Assembly (NCBI RefSeq): GCF_019303495.1
Contig: NZ_JAEVFI010000001.1
Location: forward strand, 310,001-374,000
DNA: 64,000 bases
Direction: 5' to 3'
From: Streptomyces sp. JJ66
Lineage (GTDB): Bacteria; Actinomycetota; Actinomycetes; Streptomycetales; Streptomycetaceae
The position numbers were made by a program, and so were the translations under genes. Each line of letters starts with the position of its first letter. Position 1 is the stretch's first letter. A model generated the notes under the pieces. It was not told where the DNA came from. It saw only the letters and a list, made by a program, of their open reading frames with translations, and ran no database searches. Shown here one piece after another: positions 34,841-43,195 of this stretch.

Positions 34841-35250
34841 TCACTGCTCCTGTCCCAGGGTCGTAGCTCGTACTTGGGGTTGAACAGCACCCGGCGGCCG
34901 CGGTTCATCGCGATCCGTCCCGAGGCGATCAGCGTACGGCCCGGTTCGATGCCCGCGATGGCGCGCCGCCCCAGCCAGACGACGTCCAGGGAGTCGGAGC
35001 CGTCGAACAGCTCGGCCTCCAGCGCGGGCACCCCGGCCCGGGGCCGGAGTGTAACGGTACGCAGCGTTCCGGTCACCTTGACGATCTGCCGGTCGGAGCA
35101 GTCGCAGATCTTGGTGCAGCCGCTGAGCGCCGTGTCGTCGCGCGGCGGCGCGGGAACGTGCTCGTCCGGGTGCTGGAACCGGCCGAACAGGCGCCGTATC
35201 CGGCCGTTGGCCCGCTTGCCGGCGACGTCGGAGTTGCTACTACCGCTCAT
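34837..35250 (-). CDS. OB-fold nucleic-acid-binding protein
   Basis: A 137-residue protein from ATG 35250 (MSGSSNSD). Residues about 55-135 form an OB fold of the RecG-wedge/tRNA-anticodon type: KVTGTLRTVTLRPRAGVPAL, VVWLGRRAIAGIEPGRTLIAS, GRIAMNRGRRVLFNPKYEL. A CTKICDCSD motif precedes it. It recurs beside DUF3159 and TrkA genes in Streptomyces (from memory). Function unknown. The 270 bases between it and the DUF3710 gene hold no gene. Confidence 0.8.
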   Translation of the reverse strand: MSGSSNSDVAGKRANGRIRRLFGRFQHPDEHVPAPPRDDTALSGCTKICDCSDRQIVKVTGTLRTVTLRPRAGVPALEAELFDGSDSLDVVWLGRRAIAGIEPGRTLIASGRIAMNRGRRVLFNPKYELRPWDRSSE

Positions 35251-35521
35251 ACGTGCCAGCGTACGGGGCCGCTCGGCGCAGGCGGTAACCCCGGTGAGCA
35301 GCTTCACGCTTCTGTTGCCGAGCCGTGCTCCGCTCACCCTCTGCGGTGCCGGGCCGGGAGCGGTCCGGGCACGCCGGGCGCCGGAGGATTCACCGCTCGA
35401 AGCGGTACCCCCATGCCCGGCTCGGTGGGGAAGAGGCGCGGGGCGGACGGGCGGCCACCGCCCCCGCTCGGCGGGGAAGGCGAAAGGAGACCGGGCGGGA
35501 GGCGTCGGCCGGGCGTCCGCG

Positions 35522-36337
35522 TCAGCGGACTTCCGTGGTCTCCGGGCCGCGCTGGAGCTTGTCGATGCCGCCGGCGAAGCGGGAGCCCTGGGTGGCGTCG
35601 TCCTGGCGGACGCCGTCGGGGACCATCTCCGCGTCCTGCGGGAGCTTGAGGACGATCGGGTCGCGCGGGGCCATCGGCGCGTCGCCGCGCACGATCACCG
35701 TGTCGCGGAAGATCTGCTCCAGCACCCCGGCCGCCTGCGGCTGGACCGCGCCCTGTCCCGAGATGACGCCGCGCAGGAACCAGCGCGGGCCGTCTACGCC
35801 GATGAAGCGCACGACCTGCACGCCGTTCTTGCCGTCGGGCAGCCGTACCGGCACCTGGGCGCGCGTCTCCCAGCCCAGCGGTCCCTCGACCTCGTCGACG
35901 ACACCGCCCTGCTGGGTGATGCCCGCGCCGATCTCCTCGCGGATCTCGTCCCAGATGCCCTCGCGTTTGGGCGCGGCGAACGCCTGGAGCTGGATGGCGC
36001 TGTCCCGCAGGACGACGGTGGCGGCCACGATCGCGTCCCCGGCGACCTCGACGCGCAGTTCCATGCCCTGCACGCCGGGCACGTACAGGCCGCCGAGGTC
36101 AACCCGGCCCTCGGCGGGCTTGCTGATCTCGGATACGTCCCACGGGCCGTCGGGGCGGGGGGCGGGGGGAAGCTTGACGCGGGAGGCGGCATCGCCCGCG
36201 CCGCCCGCCGCCGCGCCGCCCGCAGCCGCGTCGTCGGCCGCGGCCTCCTCGGCGTCCGCCGAGGTGATGTCCGCCGAGAGCCCGGCGTTCTGCTCGGCGT
36301 TCTCGGCCTTTTCCGCACGCTTGCGACGTCCGAACAC
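35522..36337 (-). CDS. DUF3710 protein
   Basis: A 271-residue soluble protein beginning MFGRRKRAEKAENAEQN from GTG 36337. The first 60 residues are low-complexity Ala/Glu. The DUF3710 core begins at GPWDVSEISKPAEGRVDLGGLYVPG and contains LQAFAAPKREGIWDEIREEI and VVRFIGVDGPRWFLRGVISG. It is always near dut in actinobacteria, as here: the dUTPase gene ends one base upstream. Function unknown. Confidence 0.88.
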   Translation of the reverse strand: MFGRRKRAEKAENAEQNAGLSADITSADAEEAAADDAAAGGAAAGGAGDAASRVKLPPAPRPDGPWDVSEISKPAEGRVDLGGLYVPGVQGMELRVEVAGDAIVAATVVLRDSAIQLQAFAAPKREGIWDEIREEIGAGITQQGGVVDEVEGPLGWETRAQVPVRLPDGKNGVQVVRFIGVDGPRWFLRGVISGQGAVQPQAAGVLEQIFRDTVIVRGDAPMAPRDPIVLKLPQDAEMVPDGVRQDDATQGSRFAGGIDKLQRGPETTEVR

Positions 36338-36338
36338 G

Positions 36339-36845
36339 TCACTGTCCCTTCAGGTCGGCGGCCTGGCTGCCGTCGACCGCAACGTTGGTGTTGTATCCGC
36401 CCGTGGAACCGAAGCCCCCGGTTGACCGCGCCGAGCCCGGCAGCTGAGCCACCTCGTGGAACCGCACCTTCTCGACCTGCTGGACGACGAGTTGGGCGAT
36501 GCGGTCGAAGCGGGCGAACCGCACGGTCTCGCGCGGGTCCAGGTTGACCACGATCACCTTGATCTCTCCACGGTACCCGGCATCGACGGTTCCGGGGGCG
36601 TTCACCAGGGCGACGCCGAGGCGGGCCGCGAGCCCGGAGCGCGGGTGGACGAAGGCGGCGTAGCCATCGGGCAGCGCGAGCGCCAGCCCGGTGGGCAGGA
36701 CGGCGCGTTCACCGGGCGCCAGGTCGCGGCCCTCGGTGGTGACCAGGTCGCAGCCCGCGTCACCGGGGTGGGCGTAGGCGGGCAGCGGTACCTGGGCGTC
36801 CAGGCGGCGGATGAGGACGTCCACGGGCTGTTGCGGCGCGCTCAC
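36339..36845 (-). CDS. dut: deoxyuridine 5'-triphosphate nucleotidohydrolase
   Basis: A 168-residue trimeric dUTPase that converts dUTP to dUMP and pyrophosphate, keeping uracil out of DNA. All five motifs are visible: AHPGDAGCDLVT, VHPRSGLAARLG, GTVDAGYRGEIKVI with the catalytic Asp, RIAQLVVQ, and the P-loop-like RSTGGFGSTG at the C-terminus. Starts at GTG 36845, overlapping the thioesterase stop by 4 bases. Confidence 0.95.
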   Translation of the reverse strand: MSAPQQPVDVLIRRLDAQVPLPAYAHPGDAGCDLVTTEGRDLAPGERAVLPTGLALALPDGYAAFVHPRSGLAARLGVALVNAPGTVDAGYRGEIKVIVVNLDPRETVRFARFDRIAQLVVQQVEKVRFHEVAQLPGSARSTGGFGSTGGYNTNVAVDGSQAADLKGQ

Positions 36846-37426
36846 GGGTTGACCTCGAAGGCGCGGGCCCGGCGCAGCTGGTCGGGGTCGTTCATCGCGG
36901 CCTGGATCTCGTCCGGGCGGCCGTTGTCGATGAAGTGCTCGACCTTGACCTCGATGAACAGGCCGTCAGCCCGTACGGCCACCGGTCCGTCGGCGCCACC
37001 GACGCGGCCGACGGCGGTGCAGTAGATCTTGCGGCCGTGCACGGCGGTGACCCGGGCGTCCAGGTGCAGCACCGAGCCGACCGGCACGGGACGCTGGAAA
37101 TCGGTCTCCAGCCGGCCGGTGACGGAGATGGTGTGCATCAGCCAGTTCAGCGCGCCGAGGGTCTCGTCGAGCGCGGTGGCCAGCACGCCGCCGTGGGCGA
37201 GGCCGGGGGCGCCCTGGTGCTCGGGCTTGACGGTGAACTCGGCGGTGACGCCCACCCCCTCGGCCGCCCGGGCGTCCAGGTGCAGGCCGTGTGGTTGCTG
37301 GGAGCCACAGCCGAAGCACTGGTCGTAGTGGGAGCCGAGCGGCTCGCCCGGCGCGGGCGCGTCCGGGTGGCGCACGGGTGGGCGTGCGTCCGCCGGTGGC
37401 GTCAGCGAGGTTCTCTGAGAGGTCAC
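36842..37426 (-). CDS. PaaI-family hot-dog thioesterase
   Basis: A 194-residue single hot-dog protein from GTG 37426 (VTSQRTSLTPP); an upstream in-frame start at 37498 would add 24 low-complexity residues, so I prefer the shorter form. DQCFGCGSQQPHGLHL marks the N-terminal segment, LAHGGVLATALDETLGAL is the catalytic helix region, and RLETDFQRPVPVGSVLHLDARV follows. It likely hydrolyses an acyl-CoA. Coupled to dut. Confidence 0.82.
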   Translation of the reverse strand: MTSQRTSLTPPADARPPVRHPDAPAPGEPLGSHYDQCFGCGSQQPHGLHLDARAAEGVGVTAEFTVKPEHQGAPGLAHGGVLATALDETLGALNWLMHTISVTGRLETDFQRPVPVGSVLHLDARVTAVHGRKIYCTAVGRVGGADGPVAVRADGLFIEVKVEHFIDNGRPDEIQAAMNDPDQLRRARAFEVNP

Positions 37427-37516
37427 GTCAGCAGACCCTACCGCCGCCGCCGCGCTGCCCGTACGGGTGCCGGGTTCGCGGGGCGCAGGCCCTCGCATCG
37501 CCGGTGCGGACCGCGC

Positions 37517-37557
37517 GCCGGTGACGTGCCAGGGTTGGCCGGTGACGTGCCAAGGTT
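37517..37557. repeat. tandem 20-base repeat in a divergent promoter region
   Basis: Two head-to-tail copies (37517-37536 and 37538-37557), with pitch 21 bases and one internal mismatch, start GCCGGTGACGTGCCA. They end 6 bases before the DUF3093 ATG. The pitch of two helical turns suggests a regulator binding side by side, but it could be a chance duplication. Confidence 0.5.
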
Positions 37558-37563
37558 AGTGGC

Positions 37564-38019
37564 ATGCAGCCGTACGACGAACGTCTGACCGCACCCCGCT
37601 CCTGGTGGCTGACGCTGCCCCTGCTGGCCGGGCTCACCCTGGGCCTGGTGGTGCTGCCGCTCGGCCCGGTACCGATGCTGGTGGCCCTGGTGGCGGGCGC
37701 GGCGCTGGCCGCGGCGGGGGTGAGCGCGTACGGGTCGGTGCGCATCCGCGTGATCGCCGGCTCGCTGGTCGCGGGCAACGCGCGCATCCCGCTGAGCGCG
37801 CTGGGCGAGACGAGCGTGCTGGACGCCGAGGAGGCGCGGGCCTGGCGGACGCACAAGGCGGACCCGCGCGCCTTCATGGTGCTGCGCGCCTATGTGCCCA
37901 CGGCGGTGCGGATCGAGGTCACCGACCCGCAGGACCCGACTCCGTACGTCTACCTGTCTACGCGGCGGCCTCAGCGGCTGGTGTCGTCGCTGGGCGCCCC
38001 GCCGCCCAGCGACCGCTGA
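37564..38019 (+). CDS. DUF3093 membrane protein
   Basis: A 151-residue protein with two membrane helices near the N-terminus (WWLTLPLLAGLTLGLVVLPL and MLVALVAGAALAAAGVSAYG), then a cytoplasmic domain (IRVIAGSLVAGNARIPLSALG, HKADPRAFMVLRAYVPTAVRI) and YVYLSTRRPQRLVSSL at the end. This is the DUF3093 layout. Role unknown. The 3' end overlaps the convergent gene by 49 bases. Confidence 0.88.
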   Translation: MQPYDERLTAPRSWWLTLPLLAGLTLGLVVLPLGPVPMLVALVAGAALAAAGVSAYGSVRIRVIAGSLVAGNARIPLSALGETSVLDAEEARAWRTHKADPRAFMVLRAYVPTAVRIEVTDPQDPTPYVYLSTRRPQRLVSSLGAPPPSDR

Positions 38020-38843
38020 GCGGCGGGCGGCAGCTTCTCCCACGGGACCTGGCGCTTGCGCAGGTCGGCGCGGATGTCCTGGCTGAGCTTGCGCGTCTCA
38101 CGGCGGTTCATGGCCGCGCCCGCCACCGCGCCGATCAGGAACGGCGTGAGGGTGGGCAGGTTGCGCAGGGTGCGTTTGAGCAGCCGCTTCCGCAGCTCGC
38201 GGCGCAGCTGCACGCCGAGGGCGGCGTTGAGCGTGGCCGGGACCATCGGGTCGATGCCCCGCTGGTGGGTCCACGCGGCGAGGTAGGCCATGCCGCGCTG
38301 ACGGGCGTTACCGGGTGGGCGCTGCCCGTAGAGCTCGTGCAGTTCGGCGATGAGCTTCAGCTCGATGGAGGCCACGCCGACCGTCTCCGCGGCCAGCTCG
38401 GCGGACATCGCGGGGGGCACCGGCAGCATCGCCGCCGCGCCCACTCCGGCGCCGACCGTAGCGGAACCTTTCAGCGCCGTCGCCACCAGGGCGTCGGCGA
38501 TCTCCTCCGGCCCCTTGCCGGGGTACTGCGCGCGCAGCGTGGCCAGGGAACGGACGGGGATGCGGGGCGCCGTCTGGATGAGACGGTCCGCGGCGATCCC
38601 CGCGAGGGCCCGCACCGTGCCGCGTTCGGCGCGCGTACCGTCGCCCCGCACGGCCTCGGCCTGCCCGGACGGCGTGGGCGCGGCGGCGTCCTTGCGGCGT
38701 CGCCGCGGCAGCCCGCGGCGTCCGGACGGCTCGGGGAGTGCGCCACCCGGCCGTGCCGCGCCCGCCGCGCGGGCATCGCGGGGTACGGGCGAGGCGTCGC
38801 GTGCGCGGCCTCGCCCGGCATCACGTGCGTGGTCGCCGGTCAC
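37971..38843 (-). CDS. conserved hypothetical protein (EcsC-like helical region)
   Basis: A 290-residue protein. The first 85 residues are Arg/Ala/Pro-rich and disordered. The helical core has SLATLRAQYPGKGPEEIADAL, TVGAGVGAAAMLPVPPAMSAELAAETVGVA, IAELHELYGQRPPG and LTPFLIGAVAGAAMNRRETRKL. Two glycine-rich helices may contact the membrane. I recognise only a loose similarity to EcsC-type proteins. Starts at GTG 38843; the 3' end lies inside the DUF3093 gene on the other strand. Confidence 0.7.
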   Translation of the reverse strand: MTGDHARDAGRGRARDASPVPRDARAAGAARPGGALPEPSGRRGLPRRRRKDAAAPTPSGQAEAVRGDGTRAERGTVRALAGIAADRLIQTAPRIPVRSLATLRAQYPGKGPEEIADALVATALKGSATVGAGVGAAAMLPVPPAMSAELAAETVGVASIELKLIAELHELYGQRPPGNARQRGMAYLAAWTHQRGIDPMVPATLNAALGVQLRRELRKRLLKRTLRNLPTLTPFLIGAVAGAAMNRRETRKLSQDIRADLRKRQVPWEKLPPAAQRSLGGGAPSDDTSR

Positions 38844-38857
38844 CGGCCCGTCCGCCG

Positions 38858-39157
38858 TCAGGCCGCGCAGTCGCGACAGATCGGCTGGCCGTTCTTCTCG
38901 GCGGCCAGCTGCGAGCGGTGGTGCACCAGGAAGCAGCTCATGCAGGTGAACTCGTCCTGCTGCTTGGGCATGACGCGCACGGCCAGTTCCTCGTTGGAGA
39001 GGTCCGCGCCGGGCAGCTCCATGCCCTCGTTCTGCTCGAACTCGTCTACGTCGACGTTCGAGGCCGACTTGTCGTTCCGCCGGGCCTTCAGTTCCTCGAT
39101 GCTGTCCTCGTTGAGGTCGTCATCGGTCTTGCGTGGAGTGTCGTAATCCGTAGCCAT
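38858..39157 (-). CDS. DUF4193 zinc-ribbon-like protein
   Basis: A 99-residue acidic protein, MATDYDTPRKTDDDLNEDSI at the start. The C-terminus has CMSCFLVHHRSQLA and ICRDCAA, two CxxC pairs forming a likely zinc ribbon as in RNA-polymerase-associated small proteins. A DUF4193 family member, highly conserved in actinobacteria; role not established to my knowledge. ATG start at 39157, AGGGGGAGAAC upstream. Confidence 0.9.
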   Translation of the reverse strand: MATDYDTPRKTDDDLNEDSIEELKARRNDKSASNVDVDEFEQNEGMELPGADLSNEELAVRVMPKQQDEFTCMSCFLVHHRSQLAAEKNGQPICRDCAA

Positions 39158-39625
39158 GTCTGTTCTCCCCCTCTGGGTTCAGTGACGTCTCAGCGCACGT
39201 AACGCGTGAGGGGCCGGTCTTTGTGCCCGTCCCGAGGCGGAGATTTTGCCTCACATCAAGTCCTGTTACTGAAACGACACCCAATCGGCTCCCGGAAGGG
39301 GTGTCCGGCTGGGGCGCCGCCTGAGGGTACTGCGTCCCTCCTGGCGCTCGTCAGGCGGGCCGTCTCGGGTACTTCCCGCGATCACGACCTGCGGAAACCT
39401 CGACTTTACGGGCATTTCTGACGACGTGCGGATCACGGAGCGCGCCCGGCCGGGGTTTCCCGTGTCCTGCCTCACATACCCGGCCGGGCGCGGGCCAAGA
39501 GCCGCAAACCGTCCCTTTACCCGCACATTACGCTCGCAGCGAACACGGCGGGACGGGCAGGGCATGCCGGACGGGGCCTTTCACTGAACGGAGACGATCC
39601 GTCACACCGCCAGCACGCGGCGTCC
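39158..39625. other. intergenic region between DUF4193 gene and cutS
   Basis: About 470 bases without a gene. It holds the promoter of the DUF4193 gene and, at 39441-39492, a hairpin listed separately. I see no other structure. Confidence 0.5.
39441..39492 (-). terminator. hairpin downstream of cutS
   Basis: CGCGCCCGGCCGGG and its exact complement CCCGGCCGGGCGCG form a 14-base-pair stem with a 24-base loop, 134 bases after the cutS stop on its strand. Likely terminator for cutRS. Confidence 0.45.
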
Positions 39626-40924
39626 TCACACCGGGAGGGTGACGCGCATGCGCAGGCCGCCGTCCTCGCGGGGTGTCGCCGTCACCGAGCCGCCGTGCGC
39701 GCGGGCCACCGAGCGCACGATGGACAGGCCGAGCCCGACGCCCTTGTCGCTGCCGGTGCGCTCGGTACGCAGCCGCCGGAAGGGCTCGAACAGGTTGTCC
39801 ACCTCGTACGCCGGTACCAGGGGCCCGGTGTTCTCCACCGTCAGCACCGCCTGTCCGTGCACCACGTCCGTGCTCACCGCCACCCAGCCGTCCTCGGGCA
39901 GGTTGTAGCGCACCGCGTTTTGCACCAGGTTCAGCGCGACACGCTCCAGCAGGACGCCGTTGCCCTGGAGGTAGGCGGGCTTGCGGACACCGCGCAGGGT
40001 GACGCCCTTGCCCGCCGCCTCGCCGCGCACCTGTTCCACGGCCTGCGAGGCGACCTCGGCCAGGTCCACCGGCTTGCGGTCGACGAGCTCGTTCTCGCTG
40101 CGGGCGAGCAGCAACAGGCCCTCCACCAGCTGCTCGCTGCGCTCGTTGGTGGCCAGCAGCGTCTTGCCCAGCTGCTGGACCTCCGGTGACGCCCCGGGGT
40201 CGGACAGCTGCACCTCCAGCAGCGTGCGGTTGATCGCCAGCGGGGTGCGCAGCTCGTGCGAGGCGTTGGCGACGAAGCGCTGTTGCGCGGTGAAGGCCCG
40301 GTCCAGCCGGTCGAGCATGTCGTCGAAGGTCTCAGCCAGCTCGCGCAGCTCGTCGTCCGGACCCTCCAGCTCGATGCGCCGGTGCAGGTCCGACCCGGCG
40401 ACCTGGCGCGCGGTGCGGGTGATGCGGCCCAGCGGCGCCAGCACCCGGCCGGCCATGACGTACCCGAAGGCGAACGCCGCGACGGCCAGGCCCAGCAGCG
40501 CCAGCAGGGAGTTCTTCAGCAGCGTGTCGAGCGCGAGCTGCCGCTGGATCGCCAGGCACTGCCGCACCGCCTCGTTGGCGTCGGTGCCGCTGGGGATGTC
40601 GCACACCTCCGAGGTGAGCCGGACGCTGCCGCCGTTGCCCAGCACCACGTGGATGGGCAGCGCGGCCCCGTCCTCCAGCGCCTGGGCGGCCAGCAGGTAG
40701 ATGATCGTCAGCAGCAGCATCCCGGCGACGAGGAACATGCCGCCGTACAGCAGGGTGAGCCGTATCCGGATGGTCGGCCGCAGCCAGGGCAGCGGGCCGC
40801 GCGGCACGGGCGGGTCCCAGGTGGGGCGCGGGGGCGTGCCGGGCGGGCCAAAGAGGCGGCCGTGCGGTGGGCGCTGGGGCGGCGTCGGGTCCGGCGTCGG
40901 GTGGGGTGGGGGCGAGGAGGTCAT
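39626..40924 (-). CDS. cutS: sensor histidine kinase CutS
   Basis: A 432-residue membrane kinase from ATG 40924. A proline-rich cytoplasmic tail is followed by helix 1 (residues about 57-80), an extracellular sensor loop with Cys107 and Cys122, helix 2 (about 136-158), a HAMP domain, the H-box ANASHELRTPLA, the N-box NLVQNAVRYN, and the G-boxes GVGLGLSIVRS. The two extracellular cysteines are characteristic of CutS, whose redox state is reported to control secretion stress (known family property). The partner gene lies upstream, 47 bases away. Symbol given on synteny and this signature. Confidence 0.82.
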   Translation of the reverse strand: MTSSPPPHPTPDPTPPQRPPHGRLFGPPGTPPRPTWDPPVPRGPLPWLRPTIRIRLTLLYGGMFLVAGMLLLTIIYLLAAQALEDGAALPIHVVLGNGGSVRLTSEVCDIPSGTDANEAVRQCLAIQRQLALDTLLKNSLLALLGLAVAAFAFGYVMAGRVLAPLGRITRTARQVAGSDLHRRIELEGPDDELRELAETFDDMLDRLDRAFTAQQRFVANASHELRTPLAINRTLLEVQLSDPGASPEVQQLGKTLLATNERSEQLVEGLLLLARSENELVDRKPVDLAEVASQAVEQVRGEAAGKGVTLRGVRKPAYLQGNGVLLERVALNLVQNAVRYNLPEDGWVAVSTDVVHGQAVLTVENTGPLVPAYEVDNLFEPFRRLRTERTGSDKGVGLGLSIVRSVARAHGGSVTATPREDGGLRMRVTLPV

Positions 40925-40971
40925 GCGGTTGCGCTCCAACGTGGGGGCGAGCGGACGCTCAGGTGCGTCGC

Positions 40972-41625
40972 TCAGAGGCGGTAGCCGGCACCGGGCACGG
41001 TGATGATGACGGGCGGCTCGCCCAGCTTGCGGCGCAGCGTCATCACGGTGACCCGCACGACGTTGGTGAACGGGTCGGTGTTCTCGTCCCACGCCTTCTC
41101 CAGCAGTTGCTCGGCGGAGACGACGGCTCCCTCGGCGCGCATCAGCACCTCCAGCACCGCGAATTCCTTCGGCGCCAGCTGCACCTGGCGCCCGTCGCGG
41201 AACACCTCGCGGCGGCCCGGGTCCAGCTTAGTCCCGGCGCGCTCCAGCACGGGCGGGAGCGCGACGGTGGTACGCCGTCCCAGCGCGCGCACGCGGGCGG
41301 TCAGCTCGCTGAACGCGAACGGCTTGGGCAGGTAGTCGTCCGCGCCCAGCTCCAGGCCCTCGACGCGGTCGCTGACGTCACCGGAGGCGGTGAGCATGAG
41401 CACGCGCGTGGGCAGGCCCAGCTCCACCAGCTGGCGGCACACGTCGTCGCCGTGGACGAGTGGCAGGTCGCGGTCGAGGACGACGACGTCGTAGTCGTTC
41501 AGGCCGATCCGCTCCAGGGCGGCGGCCCCGTCGTAGACGACGTCGACGGCCATGGCCTCGCGGCGCAGCCCGGTGGCCACGGCGTCAGCCAGCAGCTGCT
41601 CGTCCTCGACGACGAGTACACGCAC
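40972..41625 (-). CDS. cutR: response regulator CutR (OmpR family)
   Basis: A 217-residue regulator from GTG 41625, with GGGGAAGG upstream. Receiver domain: acidic pair at residues 8-9 (VVEDEQ), phospho-acceptor Asp51 in VVVLDRDLP, and Lys near 100 in DDYLPKPF. The winged-helix output domain ends in VRVTVMTLRRKLG and VPGAGYRL, which contact DNA. It pairs with the downstream kinase. Symbol by synteny with cutRS of other Streptomyces. Confidence 0.85.
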   Translation of the reverse strand: MRVLVVEDEQLLADAVATGLRREAMAVDVVYDGAAALERIGLNDYDVVVLDRDLPLVHGDDVCRQLVELGLPTRVLMLTASGDVSDRVEGLELGADDYLPKPFAFSELTARVRALGRRTTVALPPVLERAGTKLDPGRREVFRDGRQVQLAPKEFAVLEVLMRAEGAVVSAEQLLEKAWDENTDPFTNVVRVTVMTLRRKLGEPPVIITVPGAGYRL

Positions 41626-41975
41626 GGCACGGTCCTTCCCCTGGGGTGACGGAGGTCTGCGGGCGGCCCGGGACACGGGGCGCCCGGCTCCATCCTGCCC
41701 CGAACGCCGATAAACCGTCCGTAAGGGGCAGCCCGGCGGGGATTCAGCGGGGACTCGGAGGGGATTTTCCGCGGCTTGAGGTTTCCCTGAGGAACGGCTT
41801 GGGGAGGAAGCACTGCACACCCTCGATCACGCCCCGTAGGCGGCATGCCACCCGCGGCCCGTACCGGTACGCCCGGACGACTCCCCGGCCACCGCACGCC
41901 GAAGGGGACCACGCCGTGATCGCCTTCACCCCCGGCACACCCCCGTGCCGCCGACCCACGACGAGGGGCGCAACC

Positions 41976-42146
41976 ATGGACGCGTTCACCGCAGGGCTGC
42001 TGCAGCGCATAAGGAGCACGGAACACGACCTGAGCCGCGCTCGCGAGGCCGGGGACGACTTCCTCGCCGAGGTGGAACAGGCGGAACTGGAGGACCTGCA
42101 CCGGATCGCCCACGAACACGGCGTCGAGGTCTCCGTCGCGCACTGA
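41976..42146 (+). CDS. small helical protein, 56 residues
   Basis: ATG 41976 with GAGGGGCG upstream opens MDAFTAGLLQRIRSTEHDLS, a charged, coiled-coil-like helix pair ending VEVSVAH. Heptad-like spacing of Leu/Ile and a conserved-looking sequence argue for a real product. Comparable small proteins sit beside cutR in other Streptomyces, from memory. Unknown function. The 350 bases between cutR and this gene hold no other gene. Confidence 0.6.
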   Translation: MDAFTAGLLQRIRSTEHDLSRAREAGDDFLAEVEQAELEDLHRIAHEHGVEVSVAH

Positions 42147-42342
42147 CCGGCCCTCGCCCACCGGTGCGCCCCGGCCCACGAGCCGTGCCCCCTGGCCCGC
42201 GTGGCCCTCGTCCCAACCGGGCGGGCCACGCGGGCTTCTGCGGGCCAGCACGGCCTCCGGCGGTCGGCGCGGGCGCTCAGGGGCCACCCGGGCGGGCTCT
42301 CGCCCGCCGTGCCGCGTCCGTGCGTCGAGCCCGCCGGACCGG

Positions 42343-43182
42343 CTACGCGCCCAGCGACAGCAGGGTCTCGCGCAGCACCCCGTACAGCTGCGGTGCGGCG
42401 GCGAGCGTCAGCGCGCTGTCGGGGCGGCTGCCCGGCTCGCGTCCGCCGGTCAGCGCCCCGGCCTCGCGGGCGATCAGCTCCCCGGCCGCCCAGTCCCACG
42501 GGTGCGTGCCGCGCTCGTAGTAGCCGTCCGCGCGGCCGCAGGCCACATCGCACAGGTCCAGCGCGGCTGAGCCGGAGCGCCGGATGTCCCGCACCCGGGG
42601 CAGGAGTTCGCGCACGATCGCGGCCTGCTCGGCCCGCGTCGTCTCGACGTAGTTGAAACCGGTCGCGATGAGCGCCTGGTCCAGGGACGGGCCGGGGCGG
42701 CAGCGCACCGGGTGACCGTCGCGCCGTGCGCCCTGCCCGAGCGCGGCGTGGTACACCTCACCGCGGGCCGGGGCGGCGACGACGCCGACGACCGGGTGCC
42801 CGTCCAGCTCGGCCGCGACCGACACCGCCCAGTCCTGCCGTTCGTACAGGTAGTTGACGGTGCCGTCGATGGGGTCGATGACCCAGCGCACACCGGTGGT
42901 GCCCGGGGCGCTGGTGCCCTCCTCCCCCAGCAGCCCGTCCCCGGGCCGCCGCTCGGCGAGGTAGCCAGTGATCAGCTTCTCGGCCGCCAGGTCCATCTCG
43001 GTGACGACGTCGATCGGGCTGGTCTTGGTGGCGGCCACGCCCAGGTCGGCCGGGCGGCCTTCGAGCAGCAGCGCGCCCGCCCGCCGCGCGGCCTGAAGCG
43101 CGACGTCCAGCAGCTCCGCGCGCAGGGCGTCGGTCAGCCGGTGCGGTAGGTCCGGGCTCGGGGCGGGGTCCGGCTCGCTCAT
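42343..43182 (-). CDS. inositol-monophosphatase-family phosphatase
   Basis: A 279-residue Mg2+-dependent phosphatase from ATG 43182. Metal-site residues are in LLGEEGTS (Glu), WVIDPIDGTVNYLYERQDW (the DPIDGT motif) and THPWDWAAGELIAREAGA (the C-terminal WDxAAG motif). TKTSPIDVVTEMDLAAEK precedes them. Substrate may be inositol phosphate, histidinol phosphate or a sugar bisphosphate; the sequence does not tell. Located 13 bases downstream of the ferrochelatase gene's stop. Confidence 0.9.
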   Translation of the reverse strand: MSEPDPAPSPDLPHRLTDALRAELLDVALQAARRAGALLLEGRPADLGVAATKTSPIDVVTEMDLAAEKLITGYLAERRPGDGLLGEEGTSAPGTTGVRWVIDPIDGTVNYLYERQDWAVSVAAELDGHPVVGVVAAPARGEVYHAALGQGARRDGHPVRCRPGPSLDQALIATGFNYVETTRAEQAAIVRELLPRVRDIRRSGSAALDLCDVACGRADGYYERGTHPWDWAAGELIAREAGALTGGREPGSRPDSALTLAAAPQLYGVLRETLLSLGA

Positions 43183-43195
43183 GCCGGGGCTCCTC

